DNA of 33,984 nucleotides from an uncultured beta proteobacterium (GCA_903925725.1 CAIYGK010000307.1:1-33984), one strand, 5' to 3'; shown: positions 1 to 11,006, counted from the first letter of the stretch. The notes: a model not told the origin generated them from the sequence alone. Numbers and translations: made by a program.

Positions 1-43
1 CTCGGGGGGCAGCGCAGTACGCGAAGCGACAAGCGTGGGGGCC
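1..43. repeat. Partial GC-rich intergenic repeat downstream of hisA, cut by the window edge
   Basis: ctcggggggcagcgcagtacgcgaagcgacaagcgtgggggcc. On the minus strand this reads GGCCCCCACGCTTGTCGCTTCGCGTACTGCGCTGCCCCCCGAG, which resembles GC-rich intergenic repeats common in Comamonadaceae (from memory). It is truncated, so the full structure is not visible. Confidence 0.45.
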
Positions 44-49
44 ATATTT

Positions 50-790
50 TTAGCCGTGCAACTCGTCGGCATGCCTGTGCGCGGCGGCAAAGTCCAAGTC
101 GCCGGAGTAAATCGCACGGCCGCAAATGACGCCTTCAATTCCCTCATCTTCGACCGCGCAAAGGGCATCAATATCAGCCATGCTGGAGAGGCCACCGGAA
201 GCAATCACCGGAATGGTCAGCGCTTGCGCCAACCTGACGGTGGCCTCGACATTGATGCCACTGAGCATACCGTCGCGCCCGATATCCGTATAGATAATCG
301 ATTCGACACCAAAATCTTCAAACTTCTTGCCCAGATCAACAACGTCGTGACGAGTCAGTTTGCTCCAGCCATCGGTGGCCACTTTGCCTTCGCGAGCGTC
401 CAGTCCAACAATGATGTGACCGCCAAAGGCAGTACATGCATCCTGCAGGAAACCTGGATTGCGGATCGCGGCCGTACCAATGATCACGTAGCGCAGGCCG
501 GCATCCAGATAGCGCTCAATGGTATCAAGATCGCGTATCCCTCCACCGAGTTGCACATCCACCGCACTGCCGACTTCCTTGAGAATCCTTCGAATCGCTT
601 TCTCGTTGATAGGGTGACCAGCAAACGCACCATTGAGGTCAACCAGATGCAAGCGGCGCGCGCCCTGTACCGTCCAGTTGTTGGCCATGACGACCGGATC
701 TTCGCCAAAGGTGGTGGATTGCTGCATGTCGCCTTGTTTGAGACGAACGCAGTGACCGTCTTTCAGGTCAATTGCAGGAATTAAAAGCAT
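50..790 (-). CDS. hisA: 1-(5-phosphoribosyl)-5-[(5-phosphoribosylamino)methylideneamino]imidazole-4-carboxamide isomerase
   Basis: [21 protein letters not shown] start, VQLGGGIRD and [12 protein letters not shown]-barrel phosphate-binding motifs; his operon context. Confidence 0.97.
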   Translation of the reverse strand: MLLIPAIDLKDGHCVRLKQGDMQQSTTFGEDPVVMANNWTVQGARRLHLVDLNGAFAGHPINEKAIRRILKEVGSAVDVQLGGGIRDLDTIERYLDAGLRYVIIGTAAIRNPGFLQDACTAFGGHIIVGLDAREGKVATDGWSKLTRHDVVDLGKKFEDFGVESIIYTDIGRDGMLSGINVEATVRLAQALTIPVIASGGLSSMADIDALCAVEDEGIEGVICGRAIYSGDLDFAAAHRHADELHG

Positions 791-847
791 GATGCTTTGG
801 GGTTGATAGAAATGGAGACAGTATCAAGCGCAGCGTGAGTGGGAGTA

Positions 848-1507
848 TCAGGGCTTCCAGTGAAGGAAGTTACGGTAAAGACACAGACCTTGATCGGCAC
901 TTTTTTCAGGATGAAATTGCGTGGCGAAAATATTATCACGCGCAATGGCTGAACTGAAGCGACTGCCATAGTCGGTCTCGCCAACGCTGTGGCGCGCATC
1001 AGACGTTTGGGCGTAATAGCTGTGAACGAAGTAAAAATAGCTGCCGTCAGGCACGCCAGCCCAGACCGGATGCTCTGGGGCGCCATGATTGTTGCGATAA
1101 ACCTGATTCCATCCCATCTGCGGTACCTTGTAACGACTGCCATCGGCCTGCACTTGACCAGCCAGGTCAAACTTGATGACTTCGCCATGAATCAGGCCAA
1201 GACCGGTGGTATCGCCCTCGTCACTGTGATCGAGCAGCATCTGCATACCGATGCAAACACCAAACAAAGGCTTGCTGGCAGCGGCCTCCAATACAGATTG
1301 CCGCAAACCTGATCGATTCAACTCACGCATGCAGTCAGGCATGGCGCCCTGCCCCGGCAACACGATACGCTCGCTGGAACGCACCTGTTCGGGCTCGGCT
1401 GTAATGATCACCCGGTATGCAGTACCGGCCGCTGCCGCCCGTACTGCCTGCGACACGGAACGCAGGTTACCCATGCCGTAGTCGACCACAGCCACAGTCT
1501 TGTCCAT
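848..1507 (-). CDS. hisH: Imidazole glycerol phosphate synthase, glutamine amidotransferase subunit
   Basis: [19 protein letters not shown] nucleophile motif, [14 protein letters not shown]. Confidence 0.97.
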   Translation of the reverse strand: MDKTVAVVDYGMGNLRSVSQAVRAAAAGTAYRVIITAEPEQVRSSERIVLPGQGAMPDCMRELNRSGLRQSVLEAAASKPLFGVCIGMQMLLDHSDEGDTTGLGLIHGEVIKFDLAGQVQADGSRYKVPQMGWNQVYRNNHGAPEHPVWAGVPDGSYFYFVHSYYAQTSDARHSVGETDYGSRFSSAIARDNIFATQFHPEKSADQGLCLYRNFLHWKP

Positions 1508-1515
1508 GAAACCGT

Positions 1516-2106
1516 TCAGAGCGTGCCCTTGGTTGATGGAACCAGTCCGGCGCTGCGGATATCAAGCTCCAGTGCCGAGCGCAGCGCGCGCGCAAAGGCC
1601 TTGAACACAGTTTCGGCCTGATGATGGGCGTTTTCGCCACGCAGATTGTCGATGTGCAGTGTGACAAAAGCATGGTTCACAAAGCCCTGAAAGAACTCGT
1701 GCGTCAGTTGGCTGTCAAAAGTTCCAATCATGCCGCTTTTGAAAGGCAGATTCATGACCAGCCCTGGGCGGCCAGAAAAATCTATGACGGCACGGGACAG
1801 CGCCTCGTCCAGCGGCACATAGGCGTGGCCGTAACGGCGAATGCCCTTTTTGTCACCGACCGCCTGGTGCACCGCCTGCCCCAGGGCAATGCCCACATCT
1901 TCCACCGTATGGTGGCCGTCAACATGCAGATCGCCAAGAGCCTGGACATCCAGATCCATCATCGCGTGGCGCGCAATCTGATCCAGCATGTGGTCAAAAA
2001 AACCAATGCCGGTATGCAGGCTCGACTGGCCGGTGCCATCGAGATTGAGCTTTACCGTGATATTGGTCTCGGCCGTCTTGCGAGTGACTTCTGCGGTGCG
2101 ATTCAT
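1516..2106 (-). CDS. hisB: Imidazoleglycerol-phosphate dehydratase
   Basis: [40 protein letters not shown] signatures. Confidence 0.97.
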   Translation of the reverse strand: MNRTAEVTRKTAETNITVKLNLDGTGQSSLHTGIGFFDHMLDQIARHAMMDLDVQALGDLHVDGHHTVEDVGIALGQAVHQAVGDKKGIRRYGHAYVPLDEALSRAVIDFSGRPGLVMNLPFKSGMIGTFDSQLTHEFFQGFVNHAFVTLHIDNLRGENAHHQAETVFKAFARALRSALELDIRSAGLVPSTKGTL

Positions 2107-2108
2107 GA

Positions 2109-3194
2109 TTAAAGTGATTCCTTCAAGGCAGCCAGCATTTGCACATTTTCTTCCGCTGTGCCCACAGTCAGGCGCAGACAGTTATGCAGCAATGGATGCA
2201 TTCTAGAAACGTTCTTGAGCAGCACGCGGCGTGAGAGCATGCCGGCAAAGGTTTTTGTGGCGTCGGGCACCCGCAGCAGAATCATGTTGGCCTCGCTTTT
2301 GAACGCTTTGACGCCAGGCAACTGCGCCAGCGATTGCAACAGCGCTGCACGCTCGGCACACAAAGCGCTGGCTTGCGCGGCAAAAACCTCCAGCTGTTCG
2401 AGCGCAAAGAGGGCGCACTCGCAATTGAGCACACTGATGTTGTACGGCGGCCGCACTTTGTCAATCTCGGAGATCAAGGCTTTCGGTCCCATCAGATAGC
2501 CAAGTCGCACACCGGCCAAGCCAAACTTGGAAAGCGTGCGCAGCAACAGCACATGACCATGACCCGTGATGCGGTCCATGTAGCTCCTGCTTGAAAACGG
2601 TTGATAAGCCTCGTCCACCACAACCAGACCGCCGTGCTGGCCTGCGGCACGGATGATGTTCTCCAGTGCCAGGTCGTCCCACAAGTTTGCCGTCGGGTTG
2701 TTCGGATAGGCAAGGTAGGTGATGGCAGGGCGGTGTCGCTCAATCGCCTCCAGCATGGCCGCTTGGTCGAGTTCAAAGTCGCTGGTGAGTGGCACACCAT
2801 GAAACGCCAGGCCCTGCAGCTGTGCGCTCATCGCGTACATCACAAAGCCGGGTAACGGTGCCAGGATGCTGGCCCCCGGTACGTCACATGCCAGCGCCAG
2901 CAAACTGATGAGTTCATCCGAGCCGTTGCCCAGCATGATCTCAAAACCCTCGGGCATACTGGCGTAACTTGCCAACGCCTGGCGCAACACGTCGATGCGA
3001 CCCGCCGGATAGCGGTTCAAGGCCAGTGCGCCCAGTCGCCGACCCAGTTCCTCCTGCAATTCAAGCGGCAATCGATGCGGGTTTTCCATGGCATCGAGCT
3101 TGATCATGCCCTGGGACTCCTGAATCGCGTAGGCGTGCATCGACTGGATGTCATGACGGATGCGCAACAGGGCTTGAGGATTGACAGTCGTCAT
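2109..3194 (-). CDS. hisC: Histidinol-phosphate aminotransferase
   Basis: [45 protein letters not shown]-binding motif. Confidence 0.97.
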   Translation of the reverse strand: MTTVNPQALLRIRHDIQSMHAYAIQESQGMIKLDAMENPHRLPLELQEELGRRLGALALNRYPAGRIDVLRQALASYASMPEGFEIMLGNGSDELISLLALACDVPGASILAPLPGFVMYAMSAQLQGLAFHGVPLTSDFELDQAAMLEAIERHRPAITYLAYPNNPTANLWDDLALENIIRAAGQHGGLVVVDEAYQPFSSRSYMDRITGHGHVLLLRTLSKFGLAGVRLGYLMGPKALISEIDKVRPPYNISVLNCECALFALEQLEVFAAQASALCAERAALLQSLAQLPGVKAFKSEANMILLRVPDATKTFAGMLSRRVLLKNVSRMHPLLHNCLRLTVGTAEENVQMLAALKESL

Positions 3195-4528
3195 ATGTCT
3201 TCCCGCAACGGCGGCACCTGTTTCAAGCGCAGTTCCGCGGCCCGCGCATGGGCCTGCAAACCTTCACCATACGCGAGTTCCGCGGCGATCAAGCCCAAAG
3301 TCTGGGCTCCCGCTTCGCTCACTTCAATCAGACTGGAACGCTTTTGAAAATCGTAGACACCCAGTGGTGATGAAAAGCGCGCCGTACCGCTGGTCGGCAG
3401 CACATGGTTCGGACCGGCGCAGTAATCCCCCAACGATTCGCTGGTGTAGGCGCCCAGGAAAATCGCGCCAGCGTGCTTGAGTAGCGGCTCCCAGCGTTTT
3501 GGATCAAGACTGCTGACTTCCAGGTGCTCAGGCGCAACCCGGTTGCTGATTTCGCAGGCCTCTTCCATGCTGCGTGTGAGGATCAGGGCGCCACGGTCAT
3601 TGAGCGATTGGGCGATGATGCCGCGCCGCGGCATGTCCGGCAACAAGCGATCAATGGATGCCTGCACCTGCTCGACATAGGCGGCGTCCGGGCAGAGCAG
3701 AATGCTCTGCGCCAATTCGTCGTGTTCGGCCTGGCTGAACAGGTCCATCGCAACCCAGTCCGGCGGCGTTGTGCCGTCGGCCAGCACCAGGATTTCGCTC
3801 GGGCCAGCAATCATGTCAATGCCAACCGTGCCAAAAACGCGGCGTTTGGCCGCTGCCACGTAAGCATTGCCGGGGCCGGTGATTTTGTCCACTTTCGGGA
3901 TGGTGTCCGTCCCGTAGGCCAGCGCCGCCACCGCCTGCGCGCCACCGATCGCGAAAGCGCGCGTGATGCCAGAGACATAAGCTGCCGCCAGCACCATTGC
4001 GTTCTTTTCGCCCTTGGGCGTGGGTACCACCATGATGATTTCGGCAACGCCAGCGACATGCGCTGGAATGGCGTTCATCAGAACACTCGACGGATAGAAC
4101 GCCTTGCCGCCGGGCACGTAAATGCCAACGCGGTCCAGCGGTGTGACCTTTTGCCCGAGCAGCGTGCCGTCTTCTTCGCGGTAGCTCCAACTCTCGCCGC
4201 ATGCCTTCTTCTGCGCCTCGTGGTAGCTGCGCACGCGGCTGGCCGCCGCTTGCAGCGCCTCACGCTGAGCGGCGGGAATCGATTCAAACGCAGTCTTGAA
4301 TTCGGCCTGAGTCAACTCCAATGCCGCCATCGACGTGGCCTGCATGCCGTCGAAGCGCGCCGTGTAGTCCAGCACGGCGACGTCGCCGCGCCGCTGCACA
4401 TCGGCCAGGATGTCAGTCACGCGCTGCTCGATCTGCGCATCTGCCTGCGCTGACCAATGCAGGCGCGCCTTGAACTCTGCCTCAAAGGTGGCACTGGTGG
4501 TTGACAGTCGGACTGGAACAGCGATCAC
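3191..4528 (-). CDS. hisD: Histidinol dehydrogenase
   Basis: [62 protein letters not shown]. The start codon reads GTG and overlaps the hisG stop. Confidence 0.97.
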   Translation of the reverse strand: MIAVPVRLSTTSATFEAEFKARLHWSAQADAQIEQRVTDILADVQRRGDVAVLDYTARFDGMQATSMAALELTQAEFKTAFESIPAAQREALQAAASRVRSYHEAQKKACGESWSYREEDGTLLGQKVTPLDRVGIYVPGGKAFYPSSVLMNAIPAHVAGVAEIIMVVPTPKGEKNAMVLAAAYVSGITRAFAIGGAQAVAALAYGTDTIPKVDKITGPGNAYVAAAKRRVFGTVGIDMIAGPSEILVLADGTTPPDWVAMDLFSQAEHDELAQSILLCPDAAYVEQVQASIDRLLPDMPRRGIIAQSLNDRGALILTRSMEEACEISNRVAPEHLEVSSLDPKRWEPLLKHAGAIFLGAYTSESLGDYCAGPNHVLPTSGTARFSSPLGVYDFQKRSSLIEVSEAGAQTLGLIAAELAYGEGLQAHARAAELRLKQVPPLREDI

Positions 4529-5169
4529 GACGGTGTTCCAATAGCCGACGCAAAGGCTTCAATAATCCTGCGAATGGGCGCCTGTTTGAGTTTCAGCGCC
4601 GCTTGGTTCACCACCAGCCTGGAACTGATGTCCATGATGTGTTCAACCTCGACCAGATGGTTGGCCTTGAGCGTATTTCCGGTGGAGACCAGATCCACGA
4701 TGGCATCGGCCAAACCAACCAGCGGCGCGAGTTCCATGCTGCCGTAGAGCTTGATCAAATCCACGTGCACGCCCTTGGTGGCGAAAAACTCGCGCGCAAT
4801 GGCAACGTACTTGGTCGCCACTTTCAGGCGCGAGCCCTGTCTGACCGCCGACGCGTACTCAAAATCTGCACGCACTGCCACACTGATGCGGCACTTGGCA
4901 ATCTGCAGGTCCAGCGGCTGGTACAACCCTTCGCTACCATGCTCCAGCAACGTGTCCTTGCCGGTAATGCCCAGATCGGCACCACCATACTGCACGTAAG
5001 TCGGTACATCGGTGGCTCGCACCACCAGCACGCGCACGTCGGTCTGGTTTGTGGCGAGAATCAGCTTGCGTGACTTTTCCGGGTCTTCCAGCACCTCGAT
5101 TCCGGCCGCCCGAAGCAGCGGCAGGGTCTCTTCGAAGATCCGGCCCTTGGACAAGGCCAGCGTAATCAT
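4525..5169 (-). CDS. hisG: ATP phosphoribosyltransferase, short form
   Basis: [19 protein letters not shown] start chosen inside the longer ORF (4525..5364). It gives an ATGA overlap with the upstream BolA gene. [11 protein letters not shown] and [19 protein letters not shown] motifs. Confidence 0.95.
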   Translation of the reverse strand: MITLALSKGRIFEETLPLLRAAGIEVLEDPEKSRKLILATNQTDVRVLVVRATDVPTYVQYGGADLGITGKDTLLEHGSEGLYQPLDLQIAKCRISVAVRADFEYASAVRQGSRLKVATKYVAIAREFFATKGVHVDLIKLYGSMELAPLVGLADAIVDLVSTGNTLKANHLVEVEHIMDISSRLVVNQAALKLKQAPIRRIIEAFASAIGTPS

Positions 5170-5408
5170 TTGGGCAGCGCCGCCCATTCGGCCGGCGTAT
5201 AAGCTTTGATCGATAGCGCGTGAACTTCGTCCGTTTTCATCTTCTCGCCCAAGGTGGCATAGACCATCTGGTGCCGTTGTATGGCCCGTTTGCCGTCGAA
5301 TGCTGCTGACACAATCGTCGTAAACCAGTGGCGTCCGTCTCCCTGAAGCGTGATGTGCTCGCACAGGAGGCTGGCGGCAATCATGTCCCTGATCTGGTCT
5401 GCAGTCAT
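5166..5408 (-). CDS. BolA family protein (IbaG-like)
   Basis: 80 aa; [41 protein letters not shown] resembles BolA/IbaG; located next to an Mla/ABC cluster as is usual. Confidence 0.85.
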   Translation of the reverse strand: MTADQIRDMIAASLLCEHITLQGDGRHWFTTIVSAAFDGKRAIQRHQMVYATLGEKMKTDEVHALSIKAYTPAEWAALPK

Positions 5409-5431
5409 ATCTTCAATCCAATAAAAAATAC

Positions 5432-6187
5432 CTAAACGCGAATCTTGTAGCCACCGCGCAGCAAAGCCAGCGCCACGGCACTGACGAGCGCCAGTGCGAC
5501 GGCCACCACACTCAGACTCAACCAGGGCGAGACATCGCTGGCACCGAAAAATCCATAGCGAAAGCCATCAATCATGTAGAAGAACGGGTTCAGATTACTC
5601 ACTTGCTGCCAGAACGGTGGCAACGAATGAATCGAGTAAAAGACCCCACTCAGGAATGTCATCGGCATGACCACAAAGTTCTGGAATGCCGCCAGTTGAT
5701 CAAACTTTTCTGCCCACAAGCCAGCAATCAGTCCCAGTGTGCCCATCAGCGCCGCACCCAGCACAGCAAAACCTGCTATCCAGACAGGTGCCACAAAGCT
5801 GACGTCAGTAAAGAGTGCGGAAACCGCAAAAACACCCAGACCAACAACCAACCCGCGAATGACCGCTGCGCCAACATAGGCTACATACCAGTTCAGGTAT
5901 GACAGCGGCGTGAGCATCAAGAAGACCAGATTACCCATCACCTTGCTCATGATCACGGATGAAGAGCTGTTGGCAAACGCATTTTGCAACAGGCTCATCA
6001 TTGCGAGACCGGGAACCAGGAACGCTCTGTAACTTACGCAGTCGTAGACCTTGACATGTGCCTCCAGTGCATGGCCAAAAATCAGCAGGTACAGCATCGC
6101 GGTCAACACAGGGCCCGCGATCGTCTGGAACGCCACTTTCCAGAAGCGCAGCACTTCCTTGTAGAGCAAAGTCTGCCAGCCGGTCAC
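5432..6187 (-). CDS. ABC-2 type transporter permease
   Basis: Multi-span hydrophobic protein with ABC-2 features (GPVLTAMLYLLIFGHAL, PMTFLSGVFYSIHSLPPFWQQVSNLNPFFYMIDGFRYGFFG); 4-bp overlap with the ATPase gene. Confidence 0.93.
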   Translation of the reverse strand: MTGWQTLLYKEVLRFWKVAFQTIAGPVLTAMLYLLIFGHALEAHVKVYDCVSYRAFLVPGLAMMSLLQNAFANSSSSVIMSKVMGNLVFLMLTPLSYLNWYVAYVGAAVIRGLVVGLGVFAVSALFTDVSFVAPVWIAGFAVLGAALMGTLGLIAGLWAEKFDQLAAFQNFVVMPMTFLSGVFYSIHSLPPFWQQVSNLNPFFYMIDGFRYGFFGASDVSPWLSLSVVAVALALVSAVALALLRGGYKIRV

Positions 6188-7137
6188 GATGTGACCCCTA
6201 CGGCGTCGCTCAAGGCCCCATCTGACGAACCCTTCATAACCGCGAGAAACACATCTTCCAGATCGGCTTTGCGGATTTCGACGTCCTGCGCCACCAAGCC
6301 AGCCTCACGCACTGCCGCCAGGTAGCGTTCAATTTCGAGCGCATCATGCGCCGGAAACTGCACGATGCGCCCTGTGATGCGGGCCTGATCGGCCAGCACC
6401 CTGGGCAGTTCCTTGTCCACCTTGAATCGCAGCACATTGCTGGACGCCGCCTTCAGCAACTCGCTGGTGTGATCCAGCGCCACAATGCGCCCTGTCTTGA
6501 GCATGGCGATGCGGCCACACAGTGCCTCAGCCTCTTCAAGATAATGGGTTGTCAACAAAACCGTATGGCCCTCTTTGTTGAGTCTGGCAATAAATTGCCA
6601 CAGCGTCTGGCGCAGTTCCACGTCAACACCCGCAGTCGGCTCATCGAGCACAATCACCGGAGGCTTGTGCACCAGCGCTTGTGCCACCAGCACGCGACGC
6701 TTCATGCCGCCAGAGAGCTGGCGCAAATTGGCATCGGCTTTGTCCGTCAGACCGAGACTATCGAGCAGTTCGTCAATCCAGGCATTGTTGTTCCTGATGC
6801 CAAAATAACCCGACTGAAAGCGCAATGCTTCCCGCACATTGAAAAATGGATCAAAGACCAGTTCCTGCGGAACCACGCCCAGACTGCGGCGCGCCTGCAC
6901 GTAATCAAGCAGCACATCATGGCCCAGCACCGACACACGACCCGCGCTGGCACGGGACAGGCCCGCCAGAATACTGATCATGGTCGTCTTGCCAGCACCA
7001 TTTGGCCCCAGCAGACCAAAAAATTCACCCTCCTCAATGTCCAGCGTGACTCGGTCCAAAGCCAGAAACGTGCTGCCCTTGGGTCCGCGTGGTGCGGCGT
7101 AGGACTTGGAGATGGCTTGAAAGGAAATCGCGGACAT
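6184..7137 (-). CDS. ABC transporter ATP-binding protein (CcmA/NodI-like)
   Basis: Walker A GPNGAGKTT, signature LSGGMKRRV, Walker B VIVLDEPTAGVD. Confidence 0.95.
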   Translation of the reverse strand: MSAISFQAISKSYAAPRGPKGSTFLALDRVTLDIEEGEFFGLLGPNGAGKTTMISILAGLSRASAGRVSVLGHDVLLDYVQARRSLGVVPQELVFDPFFNVREALRFQSGYFGIRNNNAWIDELLDSLGLTDKADANLRQLSGGMKRRVLVAQALVHKPPVIVLDEPTAGVDVELRQTLWQFIARLNKEGHTVLLTTHYLEEAEALCGRIAMLKTGRIVALDHTSELLKAASSNVLRFKVDKELPRVLADQARITGRIVQFPAHDALEIERYLAAVREAGLVAQDVEIRKADLEDVFLAVMKGSSDGALSDAVGVTS

Positions 7138-7146
7138 GTCAGACGC

Positions 7147-7416
7147 CTACTCTGCAGGCAGCAACTCTGCGATGCCATACAAGGCGGCCAGATCACGCAG
7201 CCGGACCGGCAGGCCGCGAATCGAAAAATGCTTACCCAAGGCAAGACTTTCGCGTCTGAATTCAAGCAACACAGCCAGCGCAGCCGAATCAAAACGGGTC
7301 AAGCTGCTCGCGTCAAGCACCACCTGCGCCTGGCCGTGTGAACGCAATCCCTGCAACAATAGCGCCAGACAGGCGGATGCCTGGGAATGGGTCAGTTCAT
7401 TAGGCAATACCAACAA
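7147..7416 (-). CDS. mlaB: STAS-domain protein, MlaB-like
   Basis: VVLDASSLTRFDSAALAVLLEFRRE STAS motif; within the mla cluster. Confidence 0.85.
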   Translation of the reverse strand: MLVLPNELTHSQASACLALLLQGLRSHGQAQVVLDASSLTRFDSAALAVLLEFRRESLALGKHFSIRGLPVRLRDLAALYGIAELLPAE

Positions 7417-7419
7417 TAT

Positions 7420-8058
7420 TCACCCCTTCTTGGCATTCGCCTTGTTGCGATCTGTCAGAGTGACTATCAAACCATCGATGCCTTTAACATTGATTTGCTG
7501 GGCGAAATCGCTGCGATAAGTCTCCACCAGCCAGGCACCCAGCACATTGAGGTTATAAATCTTCCAGCCTGCGCCCTCTCCCGACGTCTTTTCAAGTCGG
7601 TAATCGAGCTGAATCGCATCACCACGGCCTTTCACTTCGGTCCGCACCACAACTTCCTTATCCTCCGGTGCGGCCCGCAGGGGCTTGACAAAAATGCTCT
7701 GATCGCTGACCTGCGTCAGCGCTCCGGCATAGGTGCGCACCAGCAAGATCTTGAACTCTTCCTGCAGGCGCTTTTGCTGCTCGGCGCTAGCCTGACGCCA
7801 CGCCGGACCTACCGCAGCTGCCGTCATGCGTTGAAAATTGACGTTGGGCATGATCTTGCCATCGACCAGCGCCACAATCCGCGCAACATCGCCGGCCTGA
7901 ATCGCCTTGTCAGAGCGGATGCTGTCAAGCACTTCGGTAGAAAGGCGTTTGATCAAGCCATCGGCTGTTTCATCAGCCGCACTTGACGGGAAGGACAGCA
8001 GACCTGACACACTGATGACAAGAATTCCCAGCAGGCGGCTCAATAATCGTGTTCTCAT
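7420..8058 (-). CDS. mlaC: Periplasmic phospholipid-binding protein MlaC
   Basis: Signal peptide; MTAAAVGPAWRQASAEQQKRLQEEFKILLVRTYAGAL; WKIYNLNVLGAWLVETYRSDF. Confidence 0.93.
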   Translation of the reverse strand: MRTRLLSRLLGILVISVSGLLSFPSSAADETADGLIKRLSTEVLDSIRSDKAIQAGDVARIVALVDGKIMPNVNFQRMTAAAVGPAWRQASAEQQKRLQEEFKILLVRTYAGALTQVSDQSIFVKPLRAAPEDKEVVVRTEVKGRGDAIQLDYRLEKTSGEGAGWKIYNLNVLGAWLVETYRSDFAQQINVKGIDGLIVTLTDRNKANAKKG

Positions 8059-8822
8059 GGTTTACTTTCTGGGCTAACGAGGTCAGTATTGTCTTCTTCC
8101 GGTGGATTGCCGTCGAAAATGACGCTGCGCCGGCGCTGAAGAAAGGCTTCGCGAACAAAAGTGTAGGGATCAAGCGCAGCTTCCTCCAGCATGGTGCCGG
8201 CCCTTAGCAGGTCCGATCTCTCATCGATCGCCCGGAGTACCGTGGCGGCATTGCGCGTCGGAACGTGCGAAACGTTAGTCACCAGATCACCCTTCCAGTC
8301 AACCGGCAGTGCTACCGCGTCGCGCAAGGTCGAAGAACCAAGCAGGGGAAGAACCAGATAGGGGCCGCTACCAAAACCCCAATATCCCAGGGTATGGCCA
8401 AAATCTTTTGTGTGCTTTTCGATGTCCATCTCGGAGGCTACATCAAAGACGCCACCCCAACCCAGAAAAGTATTGACAGCAACACGGTGCAAGCTGTCAA
8501 CGGCTGCCTGAGTCTTGAACTGCAGGACATTGTTCACAAACGACCAAGCGTCTTCCAGGTTGCCAAAAAAATTGCCAACACCCTGGCGCACGCGAACCGG
8601 CGTCACATCCCGGTAGGTGCTGGCCACGGGCTTCAAAACCGCCTCATCGACGGCGCTGTTGAAACGATAAACACCCCGGTTCAAAGGCTCCAGAGGATCA
8701 CGCCGATCTGCACCGGGCCCAGTGGCACATCCGGCAAGAATCACGCCCAGGAGCAAGCTCATTGCAAGCGTGCGTACATACCCGAATTTCAGCGCGATTG
8801 ACTTTACTGGCTGACCCGTCAT
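8055..8822 (-). CDS. mlaA: Outer-membrane lipoprotein MlaA/VacJ
   Basis: Lipobox LAGC; DPLEPLNRGVYRFNSAVDEAVLKPVASTYRDVTP; FGHTLGYWGFGSGPYLVLPLLGSSTLRDAV. Confidence 0.95.
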   Translation of the reverse strand: MTGQPVKSIALKFGYVRTLAMSLLLGVILAGCATGPGADRRDPLEPLNRGVYRFNSAVDEAVLKPVASTYRDVTPVRVRQGVGNFFGNLEDAWSFVNNVLQFKTQAAVDSLHRVAVNTFLGWGGVFDVASEMDIEKHTKDFGHTLGYWGFGSGPYLVLPLLGSSTLRDAVALPVDWKGDLVTNVSHVPTRNAATVLRAIDERSDLLRAGTMLEEAALDPYTFVREAFLQRRRSVIFDGNPPEEDNTDLVSPESKP

Positions 8823-9310
8823 TTCTTTCCTTTTCCGGCATCGGCATTGCCGCCCTCGGCAGCCTTGCTGTAGAGGAACTGTCCTATGAGACTTTCAAGC
8901 ACCATCGCCGATTGGGTGCTCGATATCGTATCTCCGGCAACAAGTGTCTTTTCGTCGGCACCGGGTTCGATGCCCAGGTACTGTTCACCCAGCAAACCAC
9001 TGGTCAGAATCTTCAATGAGCTGTCTTTCGGAAACGTGTGCCTGCTTTCCAAAGCAATAGTGACACGGGCCTGGAAGGATTTATCGTCAAAGGTGATCTT
9101 TTCAACCCTGCCGACGACCACGCCCGCGCTGCGAACTGCAGCCTTTGGTTTAAGGCCGCCTACGTTGTCAAACTTCGCATTGACGTCGTAGCTCTTTTGA
9201 AAACTCAGTGTAAGCAAGTTGGCTGACTGCAAAGCCAGGAACAGGATGGCGGCCGCGCCAATCAGCACAAAAAGGCCAACCCACACGTCAGTTTTTGAAC
9301 GCTGCATCAA
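8819..9310 (-). CDS. mlaD: MCE-domain phospholipid transport protein MlaD
   Basis: DVWVGLFVLIGAAAILFLAL transmembrane helix followed by an MCE domain (FDNVGGLKPKAAVRSAGVVVGRV; LGEQYLGIEPG). Confidence 0.95.
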   Translation of the reverse strand: MMQRSKTDVWVGLFVLIGAAAILFLALQSANLLTLSFQKSYDVNAKFDNVGGLKPKAAVRSAGVVVGRVEKITFDDKSFQARVTIALESRHTFPKDSSLKILTSGLLGEQYLGIEPGADEKTLVAGDTISSTQSAMVLESLIGQFLYSKAAEGGNADAGKGKK

Positions 9311-9348
9311 ACTTCTTTCTAATCAGTTGGGGACGGATCTGGCGATAT

Positions 9349-10131
9349 TCATATGGTAAACATCAGGGCGGTCAGTACAAAATCCATACCCAGCACTGCC
9401 AGAGATGCAACCACCACTGTGCGGGTCGTTGCGCTGGCAACGCCTTCTGGCGTGGGCTGGGCATTGAAACCCTGTAGCAGTGCAACAAACGTGACTGTAA
9501 AACCAAAGAAAATGCTCTTGATGACGCCGTTACCGACATCTTGCCAGACATCGACGCCGCCTTGAATCTGACTCCAGAACGAGCCGGCATCAACACCAAT
9601 CATGAGCACGCCGACCACCCAGCCGCCGATGATACCCATTGCGCTGAAGACGGCTGCCAGCAAGGGCATAGTGATGACACCAGCCCAAAAACGGGGCGCC
9701 AGCACGCGCTGCACCGGGTCCACAGCCATCATCTCCATGACGCTGATCTGTTCACCGGCCTTCATCAAGCCGATCTCGGCCGTCAGCGAGGTTCCTGCGC
9801 GCCCGGCAAACAGCAAAGCAGTAACCACCGGGCCCAGTTCCCGGACCAGACTGAGCGTCACCAACAGACCCAGCGCTTCAGAGGAACCGTAGCGTTGCAA
9901 GGTGTAATACCCCTGCAGGCCAAAAACAAAGCCAACAAACAATCCCGAGACAGCAATGATCGCAAGTGAGTAATTACCCAGAAAATGAATCTGGTCGCGG
10001 ATCAAACCGAAGCGCTTGAGGCTACCGCCCAGCGTCCCGAGCAATCGAACAAACAGACGTGCGCCCAGCCCTATACCCGCCAGTTGGCGCCGCACCGCGA
10101 AACCGACATCGTCCGGCTTGTACCAACTCAT
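9349..10131 (-). CDS. mlaE: Phospholipid ABC transporter permease MlaE
   Basis: LVRELGPVVTALLFAGRAGTSLTAEIGLMKAGEQISVMEMMAVDPVQRVLAPRFWAG MlaE/TrbC signature. Confidence 0.96.
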   Translation of the reverse strand: MSWYKPDDVGFAVRRQLAGIGLGARLFVRLLGTLGGSLKRFGLIRDQIHFLGNYSLAIIAVSGLFVGFVFGLQGYYTLQRYGSSEALGLLVTLSLVRELGPVVTALLFAGRAGTSLTAEIGLMKAGEQISVMEMMAVDPVQRVLAPRFWAGVITMPLLAAVFSAMGIIGGWVVGVLMIGVDAGSFWSQIQGGVDVWQDVGNGVIKSIFFGFTVTFVALLQGFNAQPTPEGVASATTRTVVVASLAVLGMDFVLTALMFTI

Positions 10132-10991
10132 GATCCGACTCCCACGCCGAAATCCTGCTCGATTGCGGGACCCGGGTAATGAAAACGAACCGGGCCGTCA
10201 ATTTCGGCATTCACATATTGGTAAACCAGAGGATCGGTGCTGCGCAGCACTTCTTCAGGTGTACCCTGCGTAGCTACTCTGCCATTGGCCAGAATGATCA
10301 CATGATCGGCGATCGCCAATGTCTGCTCCAGTTCATGTGACACAAAGATACTGGTCAATCCCATGGAATCGTTGAGCTGGCGTATCAAACGAGCCGCCGT
10401 GCCAAGAGAGATCGGGTCGAGACCTGAGAACGGTTCATCGTACATTACCAGTTCGGGATCCAGCGCGATTGCCCGCGCCAATGCGACGCGCCGTGCCATA
10501 CCGCCGGAAACCTCGCTGGGCATCATGTCACGCGAGCCACGCAAGCCCACTGCATTGAGTTTCATCAAAACAATATCCCGGATCAAGGGTTCCGGCAAAT
10601 CAGTATGTTCACGAAGCGGGAAGGCGACATTTTCAAACACCGACAAGTCAGCAAAGAGGGCCCCAAACTGAAACAACATGCCCATGCGGCGACGCGCAGC
10701 ATAGAGCCGCGTCTGGTCCATCCGGGCGACATCTTCTCCGTCGAACAGCATTTCACCTGACTTCGCCCTGTTTTGCCCACCGATCAGGCGCAGTATCGTG
10801 GTTTTGCCGCCGCCCGACGCACCCATCAGAGCTGTCACTTTGCCGCGCGGCACCGTCAGGCAAACGTCATCCAGAACGACGCGCTCACCATAACCAAAAG
10901 TCAGGTGACGCAATTCAACCAGAGATACAGATACAGACGCAGCAGGCATGAGAAATGGCGCAGGCGCGGGAGGAGCCCGGCCTAGCATCAT
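10128..10991 (-). CDS. mlaF: Phospholipid ABC transporter ATP-binding protein MlaF
   Basis: Walker A GASGGGKTT, VSGGMARRVALARAIALDPELVMYDEPFSGLDPIS. The exact start is uncertain: an internal ATG lies at about 10949. Confidence 0.95.
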   Translation of the reverse strand: MMLGRAPPAPAPFLMPAASVSVSLVELRHLTFGYGERVVLDDVCLTVPRGKVTALMGASGGGKTTILRLIGGQNRAKSGEMLFDGEDVARMDQTRLYAARRRMGMLFQFGALFADLSVFENVAFPLREHTDLPEPLIRDIVLMKLNAVGLRGSRDMMPSEVSGGMARRVALARAIALDPELVMYDEPFSGLDPISLGTAARLIRQLNDSMGLTSIFVSHELEQTLAIADHVIILANGRVATQGTPEEVLRSTDPLVYQYVNAEIDGPVRFHYPGPAIEQDFGVGVGS

Positions 10992-11006
10992 AAGGGATTA
11001 CCCGGA

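Noticed and set aside
3524-4453. 309-aa plus-strand ORF
   Set aside because: Fully antisense to hisD; Arg/His-rich translation without recognisable motifs, typical of an open frame opposite a GC-rich gene
6346-7341. 331-aa plus-strand ORF
   Set aside because: Antisense to the ABC ATPase and mlaB; no domain signature
5432-10991. Two adjacent ABC systems as a novel transport locus
   Set aside because: Matches the known conserved Mla cluster plus ABC exporter arrangement in betaproteobacteria; ordinary
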